Positions 1-9,319 of a stretch of DNA of 64,000 nucleotides are shown here, one piece after another. The stretch's first letter is position 1. Every line of letters starts with the position of its first letter. The translations under genes were made by a program, and so were the position numbers. The stretch comes from Bacillota bacterium. Its GTDB lineage: Bacteria > Bacillota > Clostridia > Lachnospirales > Lachnospiraceae. The notes beneath the pieces were generated by a model. It was not told the origin of the DNA. It worked only from the letters and a program-made list of their open reading frames with translations, and searched no databases. The stretch lies in assembly GCA_023414355.1 (NCBI GenBank), contig JAEZOB010000046.1, positions 118,985 to 182,984 of the forward strand, written 5' to 3'.

Positions 1-746
1 AAACCGATGCGAAACCAATCGGTTATGGTATGATGCTTGCAGAGGCAGGTGTTGCACTGATTGCACTTTCAACCGTTATGATGCTGCCTAAGGGAGACGC
101 CATTCTCACGAAATCCCCGAACTTCATCTATGCAAGCGGTCTTGGTTCTTTCATGCAATTAATCGGAATCAACAAAGCGTTCGGTATCTCCTTCGGTTTG
201 ATGGCATTCACTACCTTTGTATATGATACTCTGGATGTGTGTACAAGGCTTGGACGCTTCATCATACAAGAACTCACCAATTTAAAGGGTTGGGCCGGCC
301 GAATCATATCCGCACTTCTGATTGGAGGAATTCCGTTACTTCTGATGTCCATTAAATTAACTGATCCGGAAGGGAAACCGGTAGCGATCTGGAGTTTGTT
401 CTGGAAGACCTTTGGAGCCTCCAACCAGTTGTTGGCAGGACTTGCATTAATCGGTATCACCGTATGGTTACAACGCACAGCCAAAAACAGAAAGGTTTGG
501 ATCGCGACAATGCTTCCTTCCATCTTTATGTTTGTAATGAGTATCTGGGCTCTGATCAATACCTTTAAATCTTATACCATGAAGGATGGGGCCTGGGTTA
601 TGCCTACAGGAACCAATATTATCGTTCCGATCATGTGTACAATCTATGTGATACTTGCCATCTGGGTTGCCATTGAATCCGCTCCTGTTATCATAAAAAA
701 TGCTGTAGGAGCTTCAAAAACAGAATCGAGTGTTACCGAAGTATAA
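1..746 (+). CDS. cstA: CstA-family carbon starvation / peptide transporter, C-terminal part
   Basis: The frame is open from the left edge, so only the last ~247 residues are present and the start lies outside the window. The segment has about five hydrophobic membrane spans. It carries a CstA-like stretch (PIGYGMMLAEAG near the left edge, later FGASNQLLAGLAL) that I recognise from the carbon-starvation CstA family. Members are inner-membrane proteins that take up peptides or pyruvate. The C-terminus is a short polar tail (KTESSVTEV). A strong intrinsic terminator follows 20 bp after the stop, so this is the last gene of its transcript. Substrate is not deducible from this fragment. Confidence 0.85.
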   Translation, partial: TDAKPIGYGMMLAEAGVALIALSTVMMLPKGDAILTKSPNFIYASGLGSFMQLIGINKAFGISFGLMAFTTFVYDTLDVCTRLGRFIIQELTNLKGWAGRIISALLIGGIPLLLMSIKLTDPEGKPVAIWSLFWKTFGASNQLLAGLALIGITVWLQRTAKNRKVWIATMLPSIFMFVMSIWALINTFKSYTMKDGAWVMPTGTNIIVPIMCTIYVILAIWVAIESAPVIIKNAVGASKTESSVTEV

Positions 747-766
747 AATGATTCACGCAATAAAAT

Positions 767-810
767 ATCGGGGTGCAAGAGTTAACTCTTTACCCCGATG
801 TTTTTTATTT
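767..810 (+). terminator. Intrinsic terminator after cstA
   Basis: Stem ATCGGGGT (767-774) pairs with ACCCCGAT (792-799). The loop contains a further self-complementary AAGAGTT/AACTCTT, and a T-rich run TTTTTTATTT follows (801-810). Confidence 0.9.
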
Positions 811-884
811 ATGACAAGTGTAACAGTTTTCTGTTTCATCTTGGTTATATTGGATCTATTTTATTTATATTGTATTGCTATTCA

Positions 885-2387
885 TTACTCTAATATCGTT
901 ATTGTTCCATCTCCGTAGCAGAAGGAGCATTTCACCCAGCCTACCCCGCCACATTTCGGACAAGCTACCTCCACATACCCACCAGGTCCTCCGTATGGAT
1001 CCGTTTTATACTGCAGTAATGTTCCTCCGACACACATTGTACATTCCTCTTTACCGCGGGAACAATAATTGCAGGGAATTTCTTTTGGCTTTAAATCACT
1101 GGACTTAGGCAAAACAAAGTCATCCGGAATATATTGACCTTTCTCTACCCGTGTACTATTACGTAAATGTTCAATGTACTCTTTCTCTCTATCCGGATGT
1201 TTGGCAGATAAGTAACTATCCTGGAAGGAAGCAGTATAAACATTGTTGTTTTCTGTCTCAAGTTTTATTGTTCCTGATATAATTCCTTTCGTTCTATCCC
1301 AGGAATCCACACGCAATTCAGCACTATTGAGAGGATCTCCGAAGCTATCCGGTATGGTATGCTGTGAATAGGTTACATACCCGAACATTGATCTGTAGGA
1401 TAATCCGGCATTAAATACCGCATTTGGATTCATAAACGAAAATCCTGTATCCTGATCCATAGTATAGGTTTTTCCCAATTCAATCTTATCAGAAATATAT
1501 ATTATAACGCTCGGACCTTCCATCAATGATCCTATTTTTACATGGATTTCTTTACCGTCTTCAAAGTAAAAATTCTCTTCAGGAAAATATGAGGTCACAA
1601 TATGTTTCAGTTGCTTGTTATCATATTTAATGATTGCATGGCACTCTGAATCAGTTCCTTTTGCTTTAGCTTCTGCTTTAGCTTTAACTTTAGCTTTAAC
1701 TTTAGCTTTTACTTTCGCTTTAGCTTTTACTTTCGCTTTAGCTTTTGCTTTCGCTTTACCCTTTGACTTAGTCTTTGCTTTATCCTTTCTATTATCCTCT
1801 GATTTAACTTCAGCTTTATCATTTGATTTAATAAGGCAAATTTCATTATCCTGAATTCTAAATTGAATCACAAGACATAAATATTGCAAATCGTTTTGTT
1901 CCTTAGCTAAGGTTAGCTCTTCCTCCTTAGATATATTCTTTTCCTTCTGTCTAACCCAATCTCTAAAAAGAACAGAAAATTTTGAGGTGCTTGCCTCTTC
2001 CATTGTTACCTCGCTCAAGTAATCCGTCAGCCATTTGTATTCCTTCTCCATGTATTCAATTTCCCCATCTGTTAGCTCAGCCGTAGCATAATAAAGGGAT
2101 AATGGGGTAGAGGCAGGAAACTCCTGGCTCTTCCCCGTCGCGAAGCTGACGATATCGTCATTCTTAGTGTCTATCTCATTTGCTACATTTCTATTATTAT
2201 CAGGTATCACTTTATGATCTTCCATATCCATATTTTCACAAGATATATTTACAAAAGACCCATCGTCACCAGAAGCAACTGCGTGTGACTTAACCGTTTC
2301 GCTGCTGCCCGAATGACTGCTTTCTGAACAAGCAGTCAGCAGTGTCAAAGTAAAAAATGTGATAACAACTACTTTTATTATTCGCAT
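885..2387 (-). CDS. Lipoprotein with Lys/Ala-rich repeat and C-terminal DnaJ-like zinc-binding domain
   Basis: Residues 1-20 form a lipoprotein signal peptide ending in the lipobox LLTAC (Cys20), so the protein should be anchored outside the membrane. Residues ~195-245 are a low-complexity alternation of Lys and Ala (KAKAKAKVKAKAK type) encoded by hexamer repeats. The middle is unrecognised. The last ~60 residues hold four paired-cysteine motifs, CNYC, CTMC, CPKCGGVG and CSFCYGDG, resembling the CxxCxGxG zinc region of DnaJ. The start has GAGGAG upstream and a good sigma-A promoter (2445-2473). An extracellular lipoprotein with a DnaJ-type zinc region is unusual. Function is unknown; wall or polyanion binding by the cationic repeat is only a guess. 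Confidence 0.8.
   Translation of the reverse strand: MRIIKVVVITFFTLTLLTACSESSHSGSSETVKSHAVASGDDGSFVNISCENMDMEDHKVIPDNNRNVANEIDTKNDDIVSFATGKSQEFPASTPLSLYYATAELTDGEIEYMEKEYKWLTDYLSEVTMEEASTSKFSVLFRDWVRQKEKNISKEEELTLAKEQNDLQYLCLVIQFRIQDNEICLIKSNDKAEVKSEDNRKDKAKTKSKGKAKAKAKAKVKAKAKVKAKVKAKVKAKAEAKAKGTDSECHAIIKYDNKQLKHIVTSYFPEENFYFEDGKEIHVKIGSLMEGPSVIIYISDKIELGKTYTMDQDTGFSFMNPNAVFNAGLSYRSMFGYVTYSQHTIPDSFGDPLNSAELRVDSWDRTKGIISGTIKLETENNNVYTASFQDSYLSAKHPDREKEYIEHLRNSTRVEKGQYIPDDFVLPKSSDLKPKEIPCNYCSRGKEECTMCVGGTLLQYKTDPYGGPGGYVEVACPKCGGVGWVKCSFCYGDGTITILE
1660..1762. repeat. Hexanucleotide-type simple repeat encoding (Lys-Ala)n
   Basis: Imperfect repeats of GCTTTA / GCTTTC / ACTTTA hexamers, partly in 12-bp super-units, within the lipoprotein gene. 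Read on the minus strand they encode alternating Lys and Ala/Val. Their unit keeps the reading frame, so slippage would change the length of the basic tract without breaking the gene. Confidence 0.85.
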
Positions 2388-2444
2388 AAAACTCTCCTCA
2401 TTTCTGTAATATTTAGTTTAGCTCCGCGCGCTCATTATAATCCC

Positions 2445-2473
2445 ATTATATACCAGAAATCGTGTTGTATCAA
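2445..2473 (-). promoter_or_regulatory. Sigma-A promoter of the Lys/Ala-rich lipoprotein gene
   Basis: On the minus strand TTGATA (2468-2473) and TATAAT (2445-2450) are separated by 17 bp, about 60 bp upstream of the start codon. Confidence 0.7.
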
Positions 2474-2590
2474 AGAAAATGTTGCACATAAACTGTTTTC
2501 AAACATGGCAAAGGATTATATGTATTAGGTATGATTGAAAAATATGCCAGACAGGCATGTTAAGCTTTGTGGTCACGCACGCTCAGTACG

Positions 2591-2630
2591 AAAAGAACGC
2601 TGAAAGCTTGCCGTCTTTCAGCGTTCTTTT
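2591..2630 (-). terminator. Hairpin terminator downstream of purL
   Basis: A 16-bp perfect stem (AAAAGAACGCTGAAAG at 2591-2606, complement at 2615-2630) with an 8-nt loop lies 30 bp past the purL stop. The stem ends in T runs on both strands, so it may act in both directions. Confidence 0.8.
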
Positions 2631-2660
2631 AAACATATAAAGAGAAGAAGTAAGCGTAGT

Positions 2661-5600
2661 TTATCTGAAGTAGGAAACTCCGGATTCAAAAATATGCTGG
2701 TTCTTTTCACCGATAATATTAATTGCCACAGAAGAGCCGATACGCTCTGAATGAGCCATCTTTCCAAATACTCTGCCATCCGGACTGGTGATACCCTCGA
2801 TCGCATGATAAGAACCGTTCGGATTATAATCCCCGTCCATGGTCGGGTTCCCTTCCAGATCCACGTACTGGGTAGCTACCTGCCCATTAGCAATCAGTTT
2901 ATTGATCCATTCTTCACTTGCAACAAATCTTCCTTCTCCGTGGGAGGTAGGAATGGAGTAAATACCACCAAGCTCAGCCTTCATCAACCAAGGAGATTTG
3001 TTCGTTACCACCTTCGTGTATACGACTTTGGACACATGTCGTCCAATGCTATTGGTTGCCAGCGTAGGAGAGTCATCCTTCTGGGGTGTAATCTCACCAT
3101 ATGGCAGCAATCCAAGCTTAATCAATGCCTGGAAACCATTGCAGATACCGAGCACTAAGCCGTCGCGATTGTTAATAAGATCACTTACGGCATCCTTAAT
3201 CCGATCGTTACGGAAAGCTGTTGCAATAAATTTTCCTGATCCGTCGGGTTCATCCCCGGCAGAAAAGCCACCGGGGAACATCAGAATCTGCGCCCCATGT
3301 ATTCCCTCTGCAAAGGCCCCCACAGATTCCCGGATCTGGTCCGCCGACATATTTTTAAATACGATAGTCTCAACCTCAGCGCCTGCTTTCCGGAAGGCGG
3401 ATAGTGAATCATATTCGCAGTTGGTTCCGGAGAATACCGGAATAAATACCTTCGGCTTTGCTATCTTATTTTTTGCTACATAAATCTGTTTTGCATCATA
3501 AAGCTTTGTCTGTGGCTTCGCCTCAGGGACTAAAGAATGGGTAGGATATACCTTCTCCAAGGTTCCGGTCCAGGCCTCCAATGCATCCTCCAGCGGAATG
3601 CTTTCGTCCAGATAACTGATTTCCGGAGCCTCTGTTACTGTACCGAGAATAGTATATTCCCCGTCAACAAAGCCCGCCTTTTGAAGAAGCTCGGCTGCAT
3701 CTTCCGACATCTCTGCCACTACTTCACCATAACCCGGAAGGAATAAGTCTTCCCTTTTAAGCTCCTTAGATAGCTTGATACCTAGCTTATTACCAAAGGC
3801 CATCTTGCTGACCGCTTCGGCAATTCCTCCGAACCCGAGCGCAAAAGCGGACTTGATGCTACCGTCTCTCATTAACTTCGTAATATTGGTATACAGAGTC
3901 ATAATCTGCACATAATCCGGTAGCTCATACTCATCCTTTTTCATGTTGAATTTAACAATTACATTACCAGCCTGCTTCAGCTCTGTTGAAATAATCTCTG
4001 TCGCTTTTGCGATATCTACTGCAAAGGATACCAACGTCGGAGGAACATCGATATCATTAAAGCTGCCGGACATACTGTCCTTTCCTCCAATGGATGGCAG
4101 CCCCAGCTTAACCTGGGCATCATATGCTCCCAGCAGAGCTACCAGAGGCTCACCCCAGCGCTTTGGATCATTACCAAGCTTACGGAAAAACTCCTGGAAG
4201 GTAAATCTGATCTTTGTATGGTCTCCGCCTGCTGCGACAATCTTAGCAACAGAGGATAAAACTGCATATACTGAGCCATGGAAGGGTGACCAGCTGGAAA
4301 GATACGGATCGAAACCGTAACTCATCATGGATACCGTATCACAGTTTCCGGAAAGTACCGGAAGCTTTGCGGTCATGGTCTGAATTGGGGAAAGCTGATA
4401 TTTTCCGCCATAAGGCATCGTCACAGTTGCAGCACCGATGGAACTGTCGAACATCTCCACAAGACCCTTTTTGGAACATACATTCAAGGCTGAAAGGGAC
4501 TTCAACCAGGTATCCTTGACCGAACCCTCCATACTGATTGTACCGCTCTGCAGATAACTCTCTTCCTTCACAGGCAGAGTCACACAGGCTGCTGCTTCCT
4601 GATGGGCACCGTTGGTATCCAGAAATGCTCTGGAGATATTAACGATTTCCTTGCCTCTCCAGGTCATGACAAGTCTGGGTTCCTCGGTAACTATCGCTAC
4701 CACTATAGCTTCGAGATTTTCCTCCAGTGCAAAAGCAAGCATCTGGTTCACATCCCTCGGATCAACCACGACAGCCATTCTTTCCTGGGATTCAGATATT
4801 GCAAGCTCTGTGCCATCTAGACCAGCATATTTCTTCGGAACTTGATCCAGATCAATCCTAAGTCCTGCTGCCAGCTCTCCGATTGCAACGGATACTCCAC
4901 CGGCACCAAAGTCATTACATTTTTTAATGAGCCTACTTACTTCCTCTCTGCGGAATAGTCTCTGCAGTTTACGTTCCGTAGGGGCATTTCCCTTCTGAAC
5001 CTCAGCTCCGCAGGTTTCAATTGATTCGGTAGTATGGCTCTTGGAGGAGCCGGTTGCCCCACCGCAACCATCGCGTCCGGTTTTTCCTCCCATTAGGATG
5101 ATAATATCTCCCGGATCGGAGTTCTCGCGGATCACATTCTTTCTTGGAGCGGCACCCATAACGGCACCGATTTCCATTCTTTTCGCAACATAATTCGGAT
5201 GATAAACTTCATCTACCAGACCGGTTGCAAGACCGATCTGATTACCGTAGGAGCTGTAACCTGCTGCCGCACCGGTACAAATCTTTCTCTGAGCCAGCTT
5301 GCCCTTTAGCGTCTCCTTTAGGGATACCGTGGGATCAGCAGCACCGGTTACGCGCATTGCCTGATATACATAGCCTCTGCCCGACAACGGATCACGGATG
5401 GCTCCGCCGAGACAGGTTGCCGCACCACCAAAGGGCTCAATCTCCGTCGGATGGTTGTGTGTCTCATTTTTAAAGAATACAAGCCATTCTTCAGTCTTGC
5501 CGTCTATCTCTACAGGAACGATGATGGAGCAGGCATTAATCTCATCTGATACCTCCATATCTTCCAGTTTGCCATCTGCCTTCAGCTTTTTCATGGCTAG

Positions 5601-6440
5601 AAGTGCAATATCCATCAGGGAAACATACTTATCCTTTCTATCTGCATAGAGCTTACCGCGCTCCTTCAGATAACTTTCATAAGCTTCCCGGATAGGCTTC
5701 TCATAATACCCCTCTTCGATGCTGATCTCTTTTAATTCCGTCAGGAAGGTGGTATGTCTGCAATGATCAGACCAATAGGTATCCAGTACCCTGATCTCAG
5801 TCATGGACGGATCACGCATTTCCTCGGATTGATAATAGTTTTGAATATGCATAAAATCCTGAAAGGTCATCGCCAGATTCAGTGAAGTATATAACTCCAT
5901 AAGCTTCTGCTCAGGCATAGACCGAAATCCATACAGAATCATGACATCCTCAGGATCTTCAAAGTCAGTGATCAGAGTCTTCGGCTTTACTTCCTCTGCC
6001 TCTCTGGAATCTACCGGATTGATGCAATAGCCTTTGATTCGTTCAAACTCTTCCTCCGTAATAGCTCCGGACAGAATATAGGTGGTAGCGGAACGTATCA
6101 CCGGTTCTTCCTTCTCATTTAAAAGCTTTACACACTGTTCCGCAGAATCAGCACGCATATCGAACTGTCCCGGAAGATACTCCACAGTAAATACCCGGTC
6201 CTCGCTACCTGTTTCGAACTTCTCTTCATATAAGTAATCCAACGGCGGTTCTGAAAAAACGGTTCCCAGTGCCTTACGATAAGTCTCCTCACTCAGATTC
6301 TCTATATCATATCGGATTAAAACCCGTACTCCTTCCAATCCCTTCATACCCAGATAGCTGCGTAGCTCAGATTTCAACTCCTTCTCTCTGACAGCATATG
6401 GTTTTCTCTTTTCCACATAGATTCTTTTTACGTCCTTCAT
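2661..6440 (-). CDS. purL: Phosphoribosylformylglycinamidine synthase, single-chain
   Basis: Catalyses the glutamine-dependent conversion of FGAR to FGAM, the fourth step of purine synthesis. The 1259-aa chain joins an N-terminal PurS-like region, two AIR-synthase-like halves (motifs TFLTELKE, NDFGAGGVSVAIGE, GGKDSMSGSF) and a C-terminal glutaminase. In the glutaminase I see the nucleophile Cys1100 (GICNGFQ) and a His1230-x-Glu1232 (HSER) motif. The length fits the clostridial large PurL rather than the split PurS/Q/L of Bacillus. I chose the ATG at 6440 because AAGGGAG sits 7 nt upstream; an in-frame TTG at 6470 lacks a Shine-Dalgarno. The gene stands alone, without other pur genes next to it (purA is 46 kb away). 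No purine riboswitch was seen upstream. Confidence 0.97.
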   Translation of the reverse strand: MKDVKRIYVEKRKPYAVREKELKSELRSYLGMKGLEGVRVLIRYDIENLSEETYRKALGTVFSEPPLDYLYEEKFETGSEDRVFTVEYLPGQFDMRADSAEQCVKLLNEKEEPVIRSATTYILSGAITEEEFERIKGYCINPVDSREAEEVKPKTLITDFEDPEDVMILYGFRSMPEQKLMELYTSLNLAMTFQDFMHIQNYYQSEEMRDPSMTEIRVLDTYWSDHCRHTTFLTELKEISIEEGYYEKPIREAYESYLKERGKLYADRKDKYVSLMDIALLAMKKLKADGKLEDMEVSDEINACSIIVPVEIDGKTEEWLVFFKNETHNHPTEIEPFGGAATCLGGAIRDPLSGRGYVYQAMRVTGAADPTVSLKETLKGKLAQRKICTGAAAGYSSYGNQIGLATGLVDEVYHPNYVAKRMEIGAVMGAAPRKNVIRENSDPGDIIILMGGKTGRDGCGGATGSSKSHTTESIETCGAEVQKGNAPTERKLQRLFRREEVSRLIKKCNDFGAGGVSVAIGELAAGLRIDLDQVPKKYAGLDGTELAISESQERMAVVVDPRDVNQMLAFALEENLEAIVVAIVTEEPRLVMTWRGKEIVNISRAFLDTNGAHQEAAACVTLPVKEESYLQSGTISMEGSVKDTWLKSLSALNVCSKKGLVEMFDSSIGAATVTMPYGGKYQLSPIQTMTAKLPVLSGNCDTVSMMSYGFDPYLSSWSPFHGSVYAVLSSVAKIVAAGGDHTKIRFTFQEFFRKLGNDPKRWGEPLVALLGAYDAQVKLGLPSIGGKDSMSGSFNDIDVPPTLVSFAVDIAKATEIISTELKQAGNVIVKFNMKKDEYELPDYVQIMTLYTNITKLMRDGSIKSAFALGFGGIAEAVSKMAFGNKLGIKLSKELKREDLFLPGYGEVVAEMSEDAAELLQKAGFVDGEYTILGTVTEAPEISYLDESIPLEDALEAWTGTLEKVYPTHSLVPEAKPQTKLYDAKQIYVAKNKIAKPKVFIPVFSGTNCEYDSLSAFRKAGAEVETIVFKNMSADQIRESVGAFAEGIHGAQILMFPGGFSAGDEPDGSGKFIATAFRNDRIKDAVSDLINNRDGLVLGICNGFQALIKLGLLPYGEITPQKDDSPTLATNSIGRHVSKVVYTKVVTNKSPWLMKAELGGIYSIPTSHGEGRFVASEEWINKLIANGQVATQYVDLEGNPTMDGDYNPNGSYHAIEGITSPDGRVFGKMAHSERIGSSVAINIIGEKNQHIFESGVSYFR

Positions 6441-6666
6441 TCGATATCTCCCTTCCATAAGGAGGTCCAAGCCCCATATTTACGTATTAATTTCGAATTT
6501 GCCTTCTATACGGTTAATCATTACTTGCATTATAGCATAACATGTCTTATAATCATAATTAATATATGTTAAGCTTTTTATTAGGTCTGCTAATAGATAT
6601 TTTCCGTTATTAGCATAGTTTTTATAATTTTAATTTAGTTGAGTTTCGTTTAGATGAGTTTAGTAA

Positions 6667-6791
6667 GACAAAAGGTCATGCCACCTACGGTGGCATGATA
6701 AACCTGTGCAAGAAAGCCCTCGGAAAGTTCACTTTCCAGAGGCTTTCCTGCGCAGGTAATCCGGCTGATTACATCAGCCGGACCTTTTGTC
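6667..6791. repeat. 125-bp three-armed palindromic element, copy 1
   Basis: Closing stem GACAAAAGGTC (6667-6677) / GACCTTTTGTC (6781-6791). Inside are three hairpins: ATGCCACC/GGTGGCAT (6678-6696), a long arm 6703-6756, and CCGGCTGAT/ATCAGCCGG (6761-6781). A second 125-bp copy lies at 55151-55275 in inverted orientation, with compensatory changes in the arms. The element fills the gap between purL and the LysR gene; the rest of this ~500-bp gap (6441-6666 and 6792-6940) is AT-rich, with a possible TATAAT for purL near 6535 and nothing else clear. Confidence 0.85.
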
Positions 6792-6940
6792 GGTTTCATT
6801 AATATAAATAAGTCACATCAATTGAACCCTTTTATCGGTTTAATCATAATAGCAATAGACTACAAGCAGACGACAGCTAATCATAAATTTAACAAAATTA
6901 TAAATTATCTTCAGCGACAAACCCTATTTAGGAGGTACTT

Positions 6941-7831
6941 ATGGATATTAACTATGAACTGTATAAGGTCTTTTATCATGTGGCAAAAAGTCTTAGTTTC
7001 AGCGATGCAGCCGATTCCCTGTTCATCTCCCAGTCGGCAGTCAGCCAGTCGATTAAAACCCTGGAAAAACGTCTGAATCAGATATTATTCATCCGAAGTA
7101 CCAAACGGGTGGCGCTTACCAAGGAAGGCGAGCTTTTATTAAAGCATATCGAACCTGCGATCAACCTGATCAGCCGCGGTGAGAATCAGTTATGTGCCGA
7201 TCCCCAGAGTGGGGTGCAGCTAAGAATCGGTGCAAGCGATACGATCTGTCGTTATTATCTCGTCCCTTATTTAAATAAATTCCATAAGAAATATCCGAGC
7301 ATCCATATCAAAGTTACCAATGCCACCTCGATGCAATGCGCGAAGCTTCTGGAACGCAATGATGTTGATGTAATTGTAACCAACTCGCCAAACTCCGCTT
7401 TGAACAATCTCATGCAGATTCTTCCGGTGAAGGAATTTCGTGATATTTTTATCGCAAGTCAGGAGGCTTTTCCCCTGCAGGACCGTCCAATCTCTTTGCA
7501 GGAGCTTCAGCAATATCCAATCCTGATGCTGGATAAGCGTTCTACCACAAGCATGTTCCTCCATAATCTGTTTCTGGAGAACTCCCTAGACCTTGTTCCT
7601 GCCATCGAGCTCAGTAGCAATGATCTGCTGATTGATCTGGCAAAAATCGGTCTCGGTATCGCTTTTATTCCTGACTACTGTGTGAAGGAGTTAGAAGACC
7701 TGGCAGTCATCCATATCGACAAGGAGATCCCGGCCCGAATGTTGGTGGCAGCTTATAATACAGATATTCCTTTATCAGATGCAGCTAAATACTTCATTGA
7801 CAGCCTGACTGAGAATAATGCTGAAGAGTAG
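6941..7831 (+). CDS. LysR-family transcriptional regulator
   Basis: 296 aa, the normal LysR length. The N-terminal winged helix-turn-helix is plain (residues ~5-65, with SFSDAADSLFISQSAVSQSI), followed by a periplasmic-binding-fold effector domain starting near residue 90 (LRIGASDTICRYYLVPYL). TAGGAGG precedes the ATG. It closely resembles the second LysR gene at 55389-56297, so the two are probably paralogues. It is divergent from purL, but the 500-bp gap with a structured element makes direct control of purL uncertain. Effector and target are unknown. Confidence 0.92.
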   Translation: MDINYELYKVFYHVAKSLSFSDAADSLFISQSAVSQSIKTLEKRLNQILFIRSTKRVALTKEGELLLKHIEPAINLISRGENQLCADPQSGVQLRIGASDTICRYYLVPYLNKFHKKYPSIHIKVTNATSMQCAKLLERNDVDVIVTNSPNSALNNLMQILPVKEFRDIFIASQEAFPLQDRPISLQELQQYPILMLDKRSTTSMFLHNLFLENSLDLVPAIELSSNDLLIDLAKIGLGIAFIPDYCVKELEDLAVIHIDKEIPARMLVAAYNTDIPLSDAAKYFIDSLTENNAEE

Positions 7832-7888
7832 AAATAGAAGAGTTTCATCATCGTTTTAACAATTAAAGCAATGAATAATGTCATAATT

Positions 7889-7955
7889 CAAAAAGAGGCT
7901 GAAGCAAAATTTCAAACGGGAAATATCGTTGAAATTTTGTATCAGCCTCTTTTTC
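7889..7955. terminator. Bidirectional terminator
   Basis: A long stem beginning AAAAAGAGGCTGA and ending TCAGCCTCTTTTT with an inner CAAAATTTCAA/TTGAAATTTTG extension. A-run on the left and T-run on the right suit termination of the LysR gene (+) and of the convergent small lipoprotein gene (-). Confidence 0.88.
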
Positions 7956-8001
7956 TCCTAATCTAATTGGCAGATGGATTATCACAGGAATATATATTTC
8001 A

Positions 8002-8481
8002 TTAGTAGGTTTCGAATTTACTCTTGGCATTTGTCAGCTCTAAGGTCTGTATCTCCCAATCGTCTATTTGTATCGTCACCGTAATCACATCATCCACCGG
8101 TTGAGTAGAGCCACTTCCTCCACTTACTAATTTAAATACTTTGGAATTTATGTGCTCTCCTTCCTCATATTCTGTTTCCAGAGCTCCACCCATGAGAGCC
8201 CCTGCATAGGAGATTTTCACATGTCTGATACCCTCCAGATCCTGAAGGTCCCCTTTATATACGACAATTAAGGCATCAACCATATGACTGTCTACATCCA
8301 GTGCTCCTTTTTCGTTTGTATAGAAGGTTATGGATCCTTCTACCTTATACTCGGCCTCCCAAAGATCATTCTCATCATAGAAGGTATAGTTATAATTTGT
8401 CACATCTTTATTCTTGCTGCACCCAGCAAACATCGCTATACTAATAAAACAGATACAGCTTAAAGCGATGACTTTCTTCAT
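8002..8481 (-). CDS. Small lipoprotein of unknown function
   Basis: 159 aa from the ATG at 8481, which has GGGAGGAAGC upstream; a longer in-frame start four codons earlier is less likely. Signal peptide with lipobox MFAGC near residue 20. The mature part is a predicted beta-rich domain with no motif I recognise (YTFYDENDLWEAEYKVEGSI and VITVTIQIDDWEIQ are typical stretches). Probably surface anchored. It is monocistronic, between two terminators, and nothing in the context suggests a role. Confidence 0.8.
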   Translation of the reverse strand: MKKVIALSCICFISIAMFAGCSKNKDVTNYNYTFYDENDLWEAEYKVEGSITFYTNEKGALDVDSHMVDALIVVYKGDLQDLEGIRHVKISYAGALMGGALETEYEEGEHINSKVFKLVSGGSGSTQPVDDVITVTIQIDDWEIQTLELTNAKSKFETY

Positions 8482-8687
8482 GCTTCCTCCCATTCCGGTA
8501 AAGTTCTTACCTAACCTCTACTGATCCTTTTATTATCATAATTATAGACCAATTTCTACCATGATACTACCATTTCTTGCTTAATCCATCCTATATTTTC
8601 CTTTCATATTGGCTATTCACTAGTCACTAGTTACTCATTCCAATACCAGTTATAATTATAAGCTGCTAAAATTATAAGCTCCACTAG

Positions 8688-8738
8688 AGAAAAAGCTCTG
8701 TCCCCGGTCTCCCAAGCCGGAAACCACGAACAGAGCTT
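8688..8738 (-). terminator. Terminator of mgsA
   Basis: Stem ACAGAGCTT (8730-8738) pairs with AAGCTCTGT (8693-8701) around an inner CCGG-containing hairpin. On the minus strand the stem is followed by TTTTTCTCT. Confidence 0.85.
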
Positions 8739-8778
8739 ATTCATTATACATAATCAGGTGAATCTTTACCTGGAATGA

Positions 8779-9258
8779 TTATTTGCTTAATTCCTTAATC
8801 CGGTTCTGCATGATGGCATTGTAATTGAGTACCCGTCTCTCATATTCCTCGTTCATGTATTTCGAGGTAATCATAAAATCTGCAGTTGCCCTATTATTTG
8901 CCACCGGAATATCATACACCGCACAGATACGAAGGAGTGCCTTCACATCGGGATCATGCGGCTGAGATTCTAGCGGATCCCAGAAGAAGATGACAAAATC
9001 GATGTTACCTTCCACGATTCTGGATCCGATCTGCTGATCCCCGCCGAGAGGGCCACTGTTATATGCCTTTACCGGCAGTTCAGTCTTATCTGCGATCATC
9101 CTTGCAGTTGTACCTGTACCGCACAGAAAATGGTTTTTTAATATTCCCTTATTTGCCTCAACCCATTCCACCAGCTCTTTCTTCTTGCTGTCATGAGCAA
9201 TCAGGGCAATATGCTTTTGTTTTTCAATCGTAAAATTAATATATTCATCCTGAAGCAT
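8779..9258 (-). CDS. mgsA: Methylglyoxal synthase
   Basis: Converts dihydroxyacetone phosphate to methylglyoxal and phosphate, a bypass that relieves sugar-phosphate build-up. All family signatures are present: HDSKK near residue 22, GTGTT 47-51, SGPLGGDQQIG 68-78 with Asp74, and FFWDPLESQPHDPDV with His101 and Asp102. The ATG at 9258 is chosen because AGAGGAT lies 8 nt upstream, giving 159 aa; the further upstream ATGs would add a non-conserved leader. Monocistronic with its own terminator. Cytosolic. Confidence 0.96.
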   Translation of the reverse strand: MLQDEYINFTIEKQKHIALIAHDSKKKELVEWVEANKGILKNHFLCGTGTTARMIADKTELPVKAYNSGPLGGDQQIGSRIVEGNIDFVIFFWDPLESQPHDPDVKALLRICAVYDIPVANNRATADFMITSKYMNEEYERRVLNYNAIMQNRIKELSK

Positions 9259-9319
9259 TGTCTTATCCTCTCTTCCAACCATGTTTTTCACAAGCAAGCT
9301 TTTTATTTATCGCTCTTAT

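Noticed and set aside
128..559. Open frame on the minus strand opposite the CstA-type gene
   Set aside because: Shadow of a clearly conserved membrane protein gene; no start signal or recognisable product.
1615..1854. Hydrophobic Ala/Leu/Phe-repeat frame on the plus strand
   Set aside because: It is only the reverse complement of the Lys/Ala hexamer repeat in the lipoprotein gene.
6441..6660. Possible purine riboswitch in the purL leader
   Set aside because: No purine aptamer core or terminator hairpin could be recognised between the promoter-like TATAAT and the start codon.
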